A DNA stretch of 19,037 bases from CAZGMC01 sp964526565 (lineage in GTDB: Bacteria; Pseudomonadota; Alphaproteobacteria; DSM-16000; Inquilinaceae), in contig CAZGMC010000082.1 of the NCBI GenBank assembly GCA_964526565.1, positions 1-19,037 on the forward strand. Reading direction: 5' to 3'. How positions within the stretch are numbered: the first letter of the stretch is position 1; each line of letters opens with the position of its first letter. Below are positions 1 through 7,991 of the stretch, piece by piece. The notes beneath the pieces were generated by a model. That model was not told where the DNA came from and made no database searches. It was given only the letters and a program-made list of their open reading frames with translations. The position numbers and the translations under genes are program-made.

Positions 1-420
1 ATGGCGCTCAACCGGATCGCCCTGTGGCGGGCCGGGGCGCGCACGGTGCGGCTGTATCCGGGGCGCGAGCGCCGGCTGGACGACATCGACGGCGTGCTGA
101 TCGGCGGCGGCGGCGACATCGCGGTCGAGCTCTACGACCGCGAGCTGCGCCTGGATACCCGCGTCAACTCGCTGCACCACCAGGCGGTGCGCGCCCCCGG
201 CGCTGGCCTGCGCGTGGTGGCCCGCGACGAGTACGGCGTCATCCAGGCCATCGAGGACTCCGCCGGCCGCCCCGCCATGGGCGTGCAGTGGCACCCCGAG
301 TTCCTGGTCTTCAACCGCGGCCAGCAGGGGCTGTTCCGCTGGCTGGTCGCGCGGGCGAGGCGGTCCCACCGGCGTCGTCGCGAGTTCACACCGTCCGTTC
401 CGGCCGATCCATTCCGCTAG
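1..420 (+). CDS. Peptidase C26 (gamma-glutamyl-GABA hydrolase-like) gene, 5'-partial and lacking its catalytic core
   Basis: The visible 139 residues match two separated parts of the peptidase C26 (PuuD-like) glutamine-amidotransferase fold. The early part is the strand ending in DGVLIGGGGDI (about residues 30-40). The C-terminal part is VNSLHHQAV (about 55-63), then GVQWHPEF (about 94-101), which carries the catalytic His and Glu. In intact relatives, roughly 100 residues containing the nucleophile motif (C-R-G) lie between these parts. Here GGGGDIAVELYD runs straight into RELRLDTRVNSLHHQ in the same frame, so the nucleophile is absent. The ATG at base 1 sits at the window edge and need not be the true start. 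Either the gene carries an in-frame deletion and is inactive, or the assembly has dropped a segment. Family assignment is fairly sure; hydrolase activity is unlikely as written. Confidence 0.7.
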   Translation: MALNRIALWRAGARTVRLYPGRERRLDDIDGVLIGGGGDIAVELYDRELRLDTRVNSLHHQAVRAPGAGLRVVARDEYGVIQAIEDSAGRPAMGVQWHPEFLVFNRGQQGLFRWLVARARRSHRRRREFTPSVPADPFR

Positions 421-447
421 GGACAGATCCCTGTCGCGGACTATAGT
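420..447 (+). promoter_or_regulatory. Candidate sigma-70 promoter for the glutamine amidotransferase gene
   Basis: GGGACA (420-425), a 16-base spacer and TATAGT (442-447) resemble -35 and -10 boxes. The site lies just after the stop codon of the preceding gene and about 106 bases before the chosen amidotransferase start. The -35 box matches the consensus at only four of six positions, so this is tentative. Confidence 0.3.
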
Positions 448-553
448 GTCGTGCCATCGGAGTTGGGATGGCACGCCATCATGGGATCGGGTGGCAAGTC
501 TTCGGAACACCCGGCTTCCGTCTGAGGCTTTTTCAACGAGCGTCGCGCGCCGC

Positions 554-1273
554 ATGATTCGCCCGCAGAAATCCTGTCTCGCCATCCGTCATGTCGCCTT
601 CGAGGACCTGGGCCTGCTCGGGCCCCTGCTGGCGGCGCGCGGGCACCACGTCCGCCATATCGAGGCCGGGGTCGACGACATCGGCTCGATCGATCCGCTG
701 GCGCCCGACCTGCTGGTCGTGCTGGGCGGGCCGATCGGCGCCGGCGACGACGCCGACCATCCCTTCCTGACCGACGAGGCGCGACTGCTGGAGCGGCGGC
801 TGGCGGCGGACCGGCCGACGCTGGGCCTGTGCCTCGGTGCCCAGCTCATGGCCCGCGCCCTCGGCACCCGCGTCTATCCCGCCCGCGCCAAGGAGATCGG
901 CTGGGCGCCGGTCACCCTGACCGAGGCCGGCCGGACCTCCTGCCTGAGGCACATCGACGGTGCCGAGACGGCGGTGCTGCACTGGCACGGCGACACCTTC
1001 GACCTGCCGGCCGGTGCGGTCCGCCTCGCCTCGACCCCGATCTGCGAGACTCAGGCCTTCGCCCACGGCCGCCACGCCCTGGCCCTGCAGTTCCACGCCG
1101 AGGCGGCCGGCCCCGCCCTGGAACGCTGGTTCATCGGCCACGCCCTGGAGATCGCCGCCACCCCCGGCGTCTCCGTCGCCACGCTGCGCGCCGACACCGC
1201 CCGCTGGTCGCCGACGCTGATCGAGCGCGGCACGCGCTGCTTTGCCGAATGGCTTGCGGGCGTCGGGTTGTAA
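554..1273 (+). CDS. Class I glutamine amidotransferase (GMP synthase-like GATase domain protein)
   Basis: This 239-residue protein is a stand-alone class I glutamine amidotransferase domain. Members of the fold release ammonia from glutamine or hydrolyse gamma-glutamyl bonds. The triad is complete: nucleophile Cys93 in GLCLGAQ, His181 and Glu183 in LQFHAEA. The oxyanion strand VVLGGPIGAGDD lies at about residues 55-66. The motif HWHGDTFDLP (about 143-152) is typical of the GMP-synthase-like GATase1 group annotated as glutamine amidotransferase. The frame is open upstream to 446, but those extra 36 residues look non-coding, so I chose the ATG at 554. The substrate cannot be read from the sequence. 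A hairpin follows the stop codon, and there is no same-strand partner close enough to suggest an operon. Confidence 0.85.
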   Translation: MIRPQKSCLAIRHVAFEDLGLLGPLLAARGHHVRHIEAGVDDIGSIDPLAPDLLVVLGGPIGAGDDADHPFLTDEARLLERRLAADRPTLGLCLGAQLMARALGTRVYPARAKEIGWAPVTLTEAGRTSCLRHIDGAETAVLHWHGDTFDLPAGAVRLASTPICETQAFAHGRHALALQFHAEAAGPALERWFIGHALEIAATPGVSVATLRADTARWSPTLIERGTRCFAEWLAGVGL

Positions 1274-1275
1274 CG

Positions 1276-1320
1276 GCCGTTGCCGCAAACGCACGTCCGC
1301 CTGTTTGTGGGCAACGGCTT
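1276..1320 (+). terminator. Long stem-loop just after the amidotransferase gene
   Basis: GCCGTTGCCGCAAAC (1276-1290) is the near-perfect reverse complement of GTTTGTGGGCAACGGC (1303-1318), with a 12-base loop and one bulge or mismatch. It begins three bases after the stop codon and is followed by TT but no long T tract. This position and strength fit an intrinsic terminator of the GC-rich type. Confidence 0.6.
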
Positions 1321-1462
1321 GCCATCTCGCCATAGTGTCTGTCGCGGTTCCCGCCCATTTGAGTGGGATCCATGAGTTGCGCCTTGTCTAATAGTCGATC
1401 TCCAGGCCGCGTATCGCTGTGCGAGCCTATCGGAGTCGAGAAAAAATCCAAGGTAGGGCGCA

Positions 1463-2755
1463 ATGTTTTCTGCATCATCAGTCCAAAAGGTCTCACCATC
1501 AAGAGAGCCTGGTGTTAAAATGGCCAAGTATCTGTTGTCATGGCTGCGTGGCGTTGGAATACTGGCAAGTGCAGCATGCCTGCAAATTCCGGCTGCGGAA
1601 GCACGTGACCTATTCCAGATACGGCTGACCCTTCCGGAAAGTGGCCTGACTGGAGAATCGAGCTTCAGCAGCGCAGAAGACGTAATCAACGAGTTTGAAA
1701 GGGATTTCTCGTCAACGCTGAATGCTTACACACCAACGTCAGTCGCTCATATACAGATCGATTTTCGCGGAGTCCCGATAAACGCGGCATTTCCGGCCCC
1801 AGGTCCGCTGCTTCAAGTCAGCATACCACAGTGCGGGTTTAATGAAACATTCGTCGGGGCAACCCGCAACGACAGCATCAACCAGTTTGAAGATTTCCTG
1901 GAACAAAACAACAGCGACATACTGACCTGTGTTGTGCAAGATGCCGTTGCCAACACGCCTGTGGACCCGCTGGCAGGCAATCCCAACAGTCTCATGGCTA
2001 AGATGGCGGCATCCGACTTCGCCATTGGTTTCGATCCTGACGTGGTGCTTCCTTCGGAGGAGGGCAGCATCCCCGATATCGGACGCCTGGGATTGCAGTT
2101 CGGTCACTTTTTCTCCGGTGAGTTCAGCGGAAACAACTACACCATTCCCCTCCGGTATTCGTTCAATCTGGACAACGGCTATGGGATTGTCCTTGATGCG
2201 CCGTTGAACATCCTCTCGGTTTCCGGCTCCCAGGCCTATAGCGGCTCATTCGGGGTTGGCGTGCGGATTCCAATAACGGAATATTGGACGCTCACTCCCG
2301 TAGGTCGGGCCGGCGCCGTGGGGTCGGTAGATTTCGCATCGGCCTCAATCCTCTATTCCGGATCTGTCAGCAGTCTAGTTTCATTTCCGATTTCTGCTTT
2401 CAATATGGATCTCGGTAACATGTTCGGCTTCTATCAGACCGGCTCTGTCTCCGTCGGTGATTACGAAAGCGACTACAGTTTGACCAATTATCTGTCACGT
2501 CATGGAGTTCGAGCCTCGGCTGAACTACCTTTCGGACTGTTCGGCGAGGTCCCCAGCTTGCAGATCGGCTTAATCCGAACCGACTTTTTTGGCGATGATC
2601 TCTATGTCTCCGGATACACTGACATAATCAGCTCAGTTGGCATCCCTGGCCGGATCAGCGGTGTGAGCCTTGAGCGATTCCGGGTGGGACTGACGTACAC
2701 AATCGGCGATGAAGACTTCCAGTCGATCCGGTTTGGCGGGGCATTCCGTTTTTGA
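1463..2755 (+). CDS. Predicted secreted outer-membrane beta-barrel protein of unknown function
   Basis: I do not recognise this 430-residue protein at family level. A hydrophobic signal segment (about residues 23-45, ending in AAEA) would be cleaved near ARDLF. An N-terminal globular region (about 48-200) has only two mature cysteines, C124 and C156, which could pair. The C-terminal part (about 205-430) alternates polar and aromatic or hydrophobic residues, has many Tyr/Phe/Gly, and ends in FRF, the terminal-Phe signature of barrels inserted by BamA. The ATG at 1463 has an AAGG element 9 bases upstream. An in-frame ATG at 1520 would give a conventional signal peptide, so the longer form has an unusually long n-region. 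Base composition is visibly lower in GC than in all neighbours. It could be an autotransporter-like or porin-like surface protein. Confidence 0.6.
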   Translation: MFSASSVQKVSPSREPGVKMAKYLLSWLRGVGILASAACLQIPAAEARDLFQIRLTLPESGLTGESSFSSAEDVINEFERDFSSTLNAYTPTSVAHIQIDFRGVPINAAFPAPGPLLQVSIPQCGFNETFVGATRNDSINQFEDFLEQNNSDILTCVVQDAVANTPVDPLAGNPNSLMAKMAASDFAIGFDPDVVLPSEEGSIPDIGRLGLQFGHFFSGEFSGNNYTIPLRYSFNLDNGYGIVLDAPLNILSVSGSQAYSGSFGVGVRIPITEYWTLTPVGRAGAVGSVDFASASILYSGSVSSLVSFPISAFNMDLGNMFGFYQTGSVSVGDYESDYSLTNYLSRHGVRASAELPFGLFGEVPSLQIGLIRTDFFGDDLYVSGYTDIISSVGIPGRISGVSLERFRVGLTYTIGDEDFQSIRFGGAFRF

Positions 2756-2872
2756 AGGTATACAGACACCCCCAGGAACGGCTCTCGAGTCTCCGTCGGA
2801 CCGCGCCCGGCTCGCGACGCAGGCGTTGCCTCCCGGCCCCCGTTCAATCCCGTCCCGCGCGCAACCTTGCCC

Positions 2873-2901
2873 TTGAGCGGCAGCGCGGGAAGCCTTAGCG
2901 T
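2873..2901 (+). promoter_or_regulatory. Candidate promoter for the TPR-ispE operon
   Basis: TTGAGC (2873-2878), a 17-base spacer and TAGCGT (2896-2901) resemble -35 and -10 elements. The -10 is weak. The inverted repeat at 2915-2935 lies where the start of transcription would be, which supports a regulated promoter here without proving one. Confidence 0.35.
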
Positions 2902-2914
2902 GAGGGCGCTAGAA

Positions 2915-2935
2915 ATGGATCAAGGATTGATCCAT
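2915..2935. promoter_or_regulatory. Perfect 9-base inverted repeat, possible operator
   Basis: ATGGATCAA and TTGATCCAT are exact reverse complements separated by GGA. The site lies 54 bases before the TPR start codon and just downstream of the candidate -10 box, where a repressor would block initiation. The binding protein is unknown. A small RNA hairpin in the leader is the alternative. Confidence 0.4.
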
Positions 2936-2964
2936 ATCCTCGGGGTTGATCCACATCCTCGTGG
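2927..2964. repeat. 19-base tandem duplication overlapping the operator-like palindrome
   Basis: TTGATCCATATCCTCGGGG (2927-2945) is followed directly by TTGATCCACATCCTCGTGG (2946-2964), with two mismatches. The duplication repeats one half-site of the adjacent inverted repeat, so it adds a third copy of TTGATCCA in the leader. Confidence 0.7.
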
Positions 2965-2988
2965 TTGCGGCGGCAGAAGGGTTGGCCC

Positions 2989-4803
2989 ATGGAGTCCATG
3001 GTCAAGGCATGGGGCGGGGTGCGCCGGGCGCTGGCGGGCGCATTGATGCTGCTTGGTCCGCTGGTCCCGGCGGCAGCGTGGGGGCAGGAGGCCGGGACGG
3101 ACGTGCCGCCGGCCCCGACCACCCTGTCGGGTGCCTATCTGTCCGGCACCTTTGCCCTGGCCCGCAACGAGCTGGCCGACGCGGCCTTCTTCATGGCCGA
3201 CGCCCAGGCCCGCGACCCCGACGACGAGCGCCTGCTCAACGTCACCTTCCACCTGCTGGTCCGCGACGGCCGGGCGGACCGGGCGGTGCGGCTGGCCGGG
3301 CCGCTGCTCGAGGCGCGGCGCGGCGACCGGCTCGCCCAGACGGTGCTGATGGTCGACGCCGTGCGCCGCGGCGACTTCGTCGAGGCGCGGCAGCGGCTCA
3401 ATGAGGTCGAGCGGCGCGACATCGCCGCCCTGGTCATGCCGATTGTCGAGGCCTGGATCGACGCCGCCCTGGGCGACCGCGACGGCGCCATCGACCGGCT
3501 CGATGGGCTGGCCGAGACGGCCGGTGTCGAGCCGCTGGTGCACATGCACCAGGGCCTGATCCTGGACGTGTCCGACGAGAAGGGCCGCGCCCGCGACCTG
3601 CTGGAGCAGGCGGTCGAGCCCGGCGCCTCGCTGCGCCTGGTCCAGGCGCTCGGCTCGCTCTACGAGCGCACCGGCCAGCCCGACAAGGCGCGCACCCTGT
3701 ACCTGCAGTACCGTGAGGAGAACCCCGGCAGCCTGCTGATCGAGCCGGCGCTGGCGCGGCTGGAGGCCGGCATCGCGCCGCCGCCGCTGGTCGCCTCGGC
3801 GGCCGAGGGCATCGCCGAGGCGCTGTTCCAGATCGCCTCGGCCCTGCACGCCGAGGGCGCCGGCGACAACGCCCTGATCTACGCCCGGCTGGCGCAGTTC
3901 CTGCGGCCCGATTTCAACCTGGGCCGGATCCTGGTCGGCGACATCCTGGCCGACCTGGGCAGCTACGACGATGCCGTGGCCGCCTATCGCGGCATCGATC
4001 CGGCGGCGCCCGAGGCCTGGGCGGCACGACTGAAGCTGGGCCGGGTGCTGCTGGAGCTGGAGCGGTTCGACGACGCCCTGGCCCTGCTGCGCGAGCTGGC
4101 CAGCGAGCGCCCGGACCGCGGCGAGCCGCTGATCGCCCTCGGCGACGTTCATCGCAGCGAGCGCCGTTTCGAGGACGCCGTCGCCGCCTATGACGATGCC
4201 GCCGGCCGCACGCCGGAGTTGAGCGAGGAGGACTGGACGTTCTTCTATCGTCGCGGCATCGCCCTGGAGCGGGCCAGCCAGTGGCAGCGGGCCGAGACGG
4301 ACCTGCAGCGCGCCGTCGACCTCAACCCCGACCACGCCCACCTGCTCAATTATCTGGGCTATTCCTGGGTCGACCGCGGCGAGAACGTGGCCGAGGCCGA
4401 GCACATGATCCGCCGCGCCGTGGAGATGCGCCCCGACGACGGCTACATCGTCGACAGCCTGGGCTGGCTGTATTTCCGCACCGGCCGGCTGCAGGAGGCG
4501 GTCGAGACGCTGGAGCGGGCGGTCGAGTTGCAGCCCGACGACGCCGTCATCAACGACCATCTGGGCGACGCCTACTGGGTGGTCGGGCGCCGCGCCGAGG
4601 CGCGGTTCCAGTGGCAGCGGGCGTTGCGCGCCGTCGAGGACGACCCGGAGCTGGCGGACGCCATACGGGGCAAGCTGGATGGCGGGCTGATCGAGCCGGC
4701 CTTCCTGGTGCCGCCGGGCGAGCCGCTGCCGAGCGACGGCGCGTCGCCCGCCGGGGAGCCGGGCCGCAGCGCCGCCTCGCAGCCGGCGGGCGAGCCGCTC
4801 TGA
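2989..4803 (+). CDS. Exported tetratricopeptide-repeat protein encoded upstream of ispE
   Basis: This 604-residue protein begins with a signal peptide (hydrophobic core ALMLLGPLVPAAAW, likely cut after AWG, about residue 31). TPR helices then fill most of the chain. Clear repeats occur near the C-terminal half: DWTFFYRRGIALERASQWQ, LNYLGYSWVDRGENVAEAE, IVDSLGWLYFRTGRLQEAV and INDHLGDAYWVVGRRAEAR. TPR arrays bind other proteins, so the likely role is periplasmic or envelope scaffolding; partners are unknown. The ATG at 2989 is chosen because AGAAGG (2975-2980) stands 8 bases upstream. ispE starts eight bases after the stop, so the two genes should be one transcription unit. The tail after about residue 560 is a disordered Pro/Ala/Gly segment. 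Such TPR proteins commonly accompany ispE in alphaproteobacteria. Confidence 0.85.
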   Translation: MESMVKAWGGVRRALAGALMLLGPLVPAAAWGQEAGTDVPPAPTTLSGAYLSGTFALARNELADAAFFMADAQARDPDDERLLNVTFHLLVRDGRADRAVRLAGPLLEARRGDRLAQTVLMVDAVRRGDFVEARQRLNEVERRDIAALVMPIVEAWIDAALGDRDGAIDRLDGLAETAGVEPLVHMHQGLILDVSDEKGRARDLLEQAVEPGASLRLVQALGSLYERTGQPDKARTLYLQYREENPGSLLIEPALARLEAGIAPPPLVASAAEGIAEALFQIASALHAEGAGDNALIYARLAQFLRPDFNLGRILVGDILADLGSYDDAVAAYRGIDPAAPEAWAARLKLGRVLLELERFDDALALLRELASERPDRGEPLIALGDVHRSERRFEDAVAAYDDAAGRTPELSEEDWTFFYRRGIALERASQWQRAETDLQRAVDLNPDHAHLLNYLGYSWVDRGENVAEAEHMIRRAVEMRPDDGYIVDSLGWLYFRTGRLQEAVETLERAVELQPDDAVINDHLGDAYWVVGRRAEARFQWQRALRAVEDDPELADAIRGKLDGGLIEPAFLVPPGEPLPSDGASPAGEPGRSAASQPAGEPL

Positions 4804-4811
4804 GCCGAGCG

Positions 4812-5711
4812 GTGCCCGGCGCGGACGGAACGCCGGCGGCGATTGCCGAGGCCGCGCCGGCCAAGGTCAACCTGTATCTGCACGTCGTCGGCCGCCGCGC
4901 CGACGGCTATCACCTGCTCGACAGCCTGGTCGCCTTCGCCTCGGCCGGCGACCGGGTGCTGGTGGAGGCGGCGACGCCGGGCACCCGGGCAGGCACGGCA
5001 CCCGGCCTGACGGTGGACGGCCCGTTCGCCGGCGACGTGCCCGACGGCCCCGACAACCTGGCCTGGCAGGCGGCCCAGGGGCTGGCGGCGGCGCTGGACC
5101 GGCCGTGCGCCGTGGCGGTGCGGCTGACCAAGGCCCTGCCGGTGGCCTCGGGCATTGGCGGCGGCTCGGCCGATGCGGCGGCGGTGCTGCGCGCCTGCGC
5201 CCGGCTGTGGGGACTGGCCGCCGACGACCCGCTGCCGATGGCGGTCGGCGCGCGGCTGGGCGCCGACGTGCCGGTCTGCCTGCTCGGCCGGACCAGCTTC
5301 GTCGGCGGCATCGGCGAGCGGCTGGACCCGGCCCCGGCGCTGACGGGCTGCCCCGTGGTCCTGGTCAACCCGCGGCAGGCACTGCCGACGCCGGCGGTGT
5401 TCCGGGCCCGCACCGGGCCGTTCTCCGAGCCGGCCCGGTTCGCCGACGCGCCGGCCGATGCGGCGGCGCTGGCCGCCGTGCTGCGCGACCGCCGCAACGA
5501 CCTGGCGGCCCCGGCGCGCACGCTGTGCCCGGCGATCGACGCCGTGCTGGCGGCGCTGGAGGCCACCCGCGGCTGTCTGCTCGCCCGTCTGTCGGGCAGC
5601 GGTGCCACCTGCTTCGGACTGTTCCCCGCCAGCACGGCCGCAGTGGCCGCCGCCGAGTCGCTGGCCGCGGCGCATCCCGGCTGGTGGGTGCGGGCGGGAA
5701 CGCTGCTTTGA
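4812..5711 (+). CDS. ispE: 4-diphosphocytidyl-2-C-methyl-D-erythritol kinase
   Basis: IspE is the GHMP-family kinase that phosphorylates the 2-hydroxyl of CDP-methylerythritol with ATP in the cytosolic MEP route to isoprenoids. The start of the 299-residue protein reads APAKVNLYLHVVGRRADGYH, with the conserved Lys18. The ATP loop PVASGIGGGSADAAAVL lies at about residues 110-126. The catalytic Asp152 is in RLGADVPVCL. The C-terminal GHMP motif RLSGSGATCFGLF is present. Length is normal. No in-frame ATG exists near the N terminus. GTG at 4812 places the first conserved residues at the expected distance and leaves eight bases after the TPR stop codon. It is probably translated from the TPR message. 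Nothing appears truncated. Confidence 0.95.
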   Translation: MPGADGTPAAIAEAAPAKVNLYLHVVGRRADGYHLLDSLVAFASAGDRVLVEAATPGTRAGTAPGLTVDGPFAGDVPDGPDNLAWQAAQGLAAALDRPCAVAVRLTKALPVASGIGGGSADAAAVLRACARLWGLAADDPLPMAVGARLGADVPVCLLGRTSFVGGIGERLDPAPALTGCPVVLVNPRQALPTPAVFRARTGPFSEPARFADAPADAAALAAVLRDRRNDLAAPARTLCPAIDAVLAALEATRGCLLARLSGSGATCFGLFPASTAAVAAAESLAAAHPGWWVRAGTLL

Positions 5712-5872
5712 TGCGATCATCCGCAGACGCAGCTGATCGATTCAGTCTTGGCTACGCGAAGGGCAACGCCCACTGATCGTCATAGCCAGCACCTATGCAT
5801 CAAAACGTTCACCTGCCCTGACAGACCAGCGTGCCATATCGATTTTGCTTTGGCTTGTTTGGGGTTTGCGCC
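5712..5872. other. Intergenic stretch between ispE and the antitoxin gene
   Basis: No gene or clear promoter is visible in these 161 bases. A weak 6-base inverted repeat (CGATCA/TGATCG) follows ispE. The segment is less GC-rich than the flanking ispE gene, especially around 5780-5870. Confidence 0.4.
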
Positions 5873-6121
5873 ATGAATGCTGTCCGCGCTCGCGTGTCCG
5901 CCTCGGGGCGCCTCAGTCTGCCCGCAGCATTCCGCAATGCGGTCGGCCTCGAACAGGGCGGTGATGTCGTCGTCGAACTCGAAGGCCGCGAGATCCGCAT
6001 TCGCACGATCGATGAGGTCGTGTCGCACGCCCAGGCATTGACTCGTCGTTTTCTGGACGGAATGCCGGACGCATCCGTCGAGGCTTTTCTTGAGGAGCGG
6101 CGCCGGGACAGGATCGGCTGA
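5873..6121 (+). CDS. AbrB/MazE-type (SpoVT-AbrB fold) antitoxin-like DNA-binding protein, no toxin partner seen
   Basis: The 82-residue protein begins MNAVRARVSASGRLSLPAAF and continues with LEQGGDVVVELEGREIRIRT. This is the swapped-hairpin AbrB/MazE fold: an R-V-S/G-R-L-P-A-x-R pattern followed by a V-x-x-E-x-x-I-x-I strand (about residues 4-46). The C-terminal segment SVEAFLEERRRDRIG is the kind of helix that antitoxins use to neutralise a VapC/PIN toxin. Normally the toxin gene overlaps or follows immediately. Here the stop codon is 13 bases from the end of a convergent Sel1 gene, and nothing PIN-like lies upstream. The protein may autoregulate, act as a stand-alone regulator, or be a remnant of a lost module. 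ATG 5873 was preferred over an upstream start at 5831 because the domain begins here. Confidence 0.75.
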   Translation: MNAVRARVSASGRLSLPAAFRNAVGLEQGGDVVVELEGREIRIRTIDEVVSHAQALTRRFLDGMPDASVEAFLEERRRDRIG

Positions 6122-6134
6122 CGGCAGTCTCCGC

Positions 6135-7896
6135 CTACTGGTTCCGCCGGGCGTCGCGCAGGCGGCGGAGCAGGGTCAGGTCGGCCTCGTCGTCGACCTC
6201 CAGCCCGTTCGCCTCCTGGAACTCGCGGATGGCGGCGCCGGTGCGGCGGCCCATCAGGCCGTCCACCGGCCCCGGGTCGAAGCCGAGCGCGCCGAGCAGC
6301 CGCTGCACCTCGCGCATCTGCTCGCGGCTCAGGGTCTCGCCGAACGTCTCGTCGGGCGGCGCCGGTTCCGGGGCGGCGTCCGGCACCGGTGCGGCTTCGC
6401 CTTCACCCCCGGCTTCGGCGGCCGCCTGCTGCTGCTCACGAACGCGGTCCAGGGCCGCCTGCGCCCCGTCGACATCGGCCTCGGCAGCGATCTCGTACCA
6501 CTCGCCGGCCGCCTCCAGGTCCGGCCCGCCGGCCAGGCCCTCCTCGTAGAGCCGGCCCAGGTGCAGGGCGGCCCGCGGCTTGCCATTGGCGGCGGCCAAC
6601 CGCAGCCATTCGGCAGCGCGCACCGGGTTCCGTTCGATGCCGCGGCCGTCGCGATAGGCCAGGCCGACGGTGAGCTGGGCGTCGGGATGGCCGGCCTCGG
6701 CGGCGGCCTGGAACAGCGCGAAGGCGGCGCGGTCGTTCTGCGGCACGCCGTCGCCGCGGCGCGTCAGGACACCCAGGTTGTACTGGGCGTTGGCGATGCC
6801 GTTCTCGGTGGCCAGGCCGAACCAGAAGGCGGCGCGGTCGAAGTTCTGCGGCACGCCCTCGCCGGTGGCATAACGCACCGCCAGGTCGTGCTGAGCGTCG
6901 GGGTCACCGGCCGCGGCCTCGCGGGCCAGGGCGCGCAGCTGCGGCGATGCGTCGTCGGGCAGCGGCGCCAGGCCTTCGGCGAGCCGTTCGACCTCCACCG
7001 GCGGCGGGGCCAGCGCCGGCATGTCGGGGCCGGCCGGCCCCTGGGCGCGCCGCTCCGGCTCGGCCGCCGGGGTGGCGGCCTGTCCGACGGTGCCGGCGCC
7101 GTTGCCCTCGTCGTCCACGGCGGCCGTCGGCGTGCCGTCCGCCGCGGCCGGCGCCGGGCCGCCACCGCCACCGGGGCCGCCACCGNNNNNNNNNNNNNNN
7201 NNNNNNNNNNNNNNNNNNNNNNNNNNNNNNNNNNNNNNNNNNNNNNNNNNNNNNNNNNNNNNNNNNNNNNNNNNNNNNNNNNNNNCCACCGGGGCCGCCA
7301 CCGGGGCCGGGCGGTTCGCCCTCCGGCGGCGCCGTGCCGTCGCCGCCGCCGGTTGCGGTCTCGTCGGGCGGCGCCTCGGCGGTCTGTTGCGGGGCCGGCT
7401 CGTCGCCGCCACCGGCGAAGATCCAGTAGCCGGCGACCGCCGCCACCGTCAGCGCCACCAGGATGGCCAGCAGCGGCCAGGGCCGCTCGATCGCCGACCG
7501 CCGCCGCGGCGGCGCGGCACCCGCAGTACCCGCAGCACCCTGCTCCTCATCGGCCGGGCGGCTCCGCTGGCCGAGGGCGGCGCGCTCGATCAGGCCGGTC
7601 GGCGGCCGCACCTCGCCGCCGGGCGGCACCTCCGACTCGGGATTGCCGTATCCGGCATAGGCGGGCGGTTCGGTCTTCGACGGATCGATCATGCCGGACA
7701 GCCGTTCGATGTCGCCCTCGACGCGGTCGAGCCGGTCGGCGACCCGGTGCAGGGCGGCCAGGATCTCGTCGGTGTCGGCGCCGGCGGGCGCCTCCGCTCG
7801 GTTCGGCGAACCGTCAGTGACGGGCTGGTCCAAGGGCTGCCCGTGCGTGCCGCGGCCTTGCCGCTCGGTCGGGCCGCCGCCATCCTGGTGGGCCAT
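6135..7896 (-). CDS. Membrane-anchored Sel1-repeat protein with C-terminal peptidoglycan-binding domain (interrupted by assembly gap)
   Basis: On the minus strand, the N-terminal part (MAHQDGGGPTERQ from ATG 7896) is soluble and contains a short coiled segment, EILAALHRVADRLDRVEGD. One transmembrane helix (PWPLLAILVALTVAAVAGYW) follows, and then a Gly/Pro-rich linker that holds the 100-N gap. After the gap come four Sel1 repeats (such as AQYNLGVLTRRGDGVPQN and AQLTVGLAYRDGRGIERN). Last is a PG_binding_1 domain (VQRLLGALGFDPGPVDGLMG, then AAIREFQEANGL). The layout implies an inner-membrane protein with Sel1 and wall-binding domains in the periplasm, reminiscent of PodJ/SPOR-type cell-envelope organisers. 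The two halves differ in frame by one base only because the gap was set to 100; a gap length divisible by three restores one protein. It is convergent with the antitoxin gene. Confidence 0.8.
7186..7285. other. Assembly gap (100 N) inside a Gly/Pro-codon repeat
   Basis: Exactly 100 N characters, a conventional placeholder for unknown length. Both edges carry the same low-complexity sequence, CCACCGGGGCCGCCACCG, which on the coding strand reads Gly-Gly-Pro-Gly. The repeat probably caused the assembly break, and its true copy number is unknown. Confidence 0.95.
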
Positions 7897-7991
7897 GAAG
7901 GATCCATTGCGCGTCGTGCCGGTGGAACGCTTGTAGTATGGCGCCGGCGGCCCTGCAACCGCCATACCCCGTTAGGTGATCGCCGCGGCGG

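Larger units (their letters stand above)
2756..2988. other. Intergenic region before the TPR gene
   Basis: These 233 bases contain no supported gene. They return to high GC after the beta-barrel gene. The last 120 bases hold a candidate promoter, a 9-base inverted repeat, a 19-base tandem repeat and a Shine-Dalgarno sequence, described separately. Confidence 0.6.

Noticed and set aside
533..1333. Long open frame on the minus strand opposite the amidotransferase gene
   Set aside because: It is an antisense shadow in GC-rich DNA: compositionally skewed to Gln/Arg/Ala, with no domain, while the plus strand has a complete catalytic triad.
2920..4560. 546-codon minus-strand open frame opposite the TPR gene
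   Set aside because: Residues are dominated by Gln/Ala/Val/Arg with no motif; the TPR frame has a signal peptide and clear repeats.
4572..5720. Minus-strand open frame opposite ispE
   Set aside because: Shadow of a certain gene; low-complexity product.
6135..7896. Real frameshift in the Sel1-repeat gene
   Set aside because: The frame change occurs only across the placeholder gap; both halves are otherwise clean.
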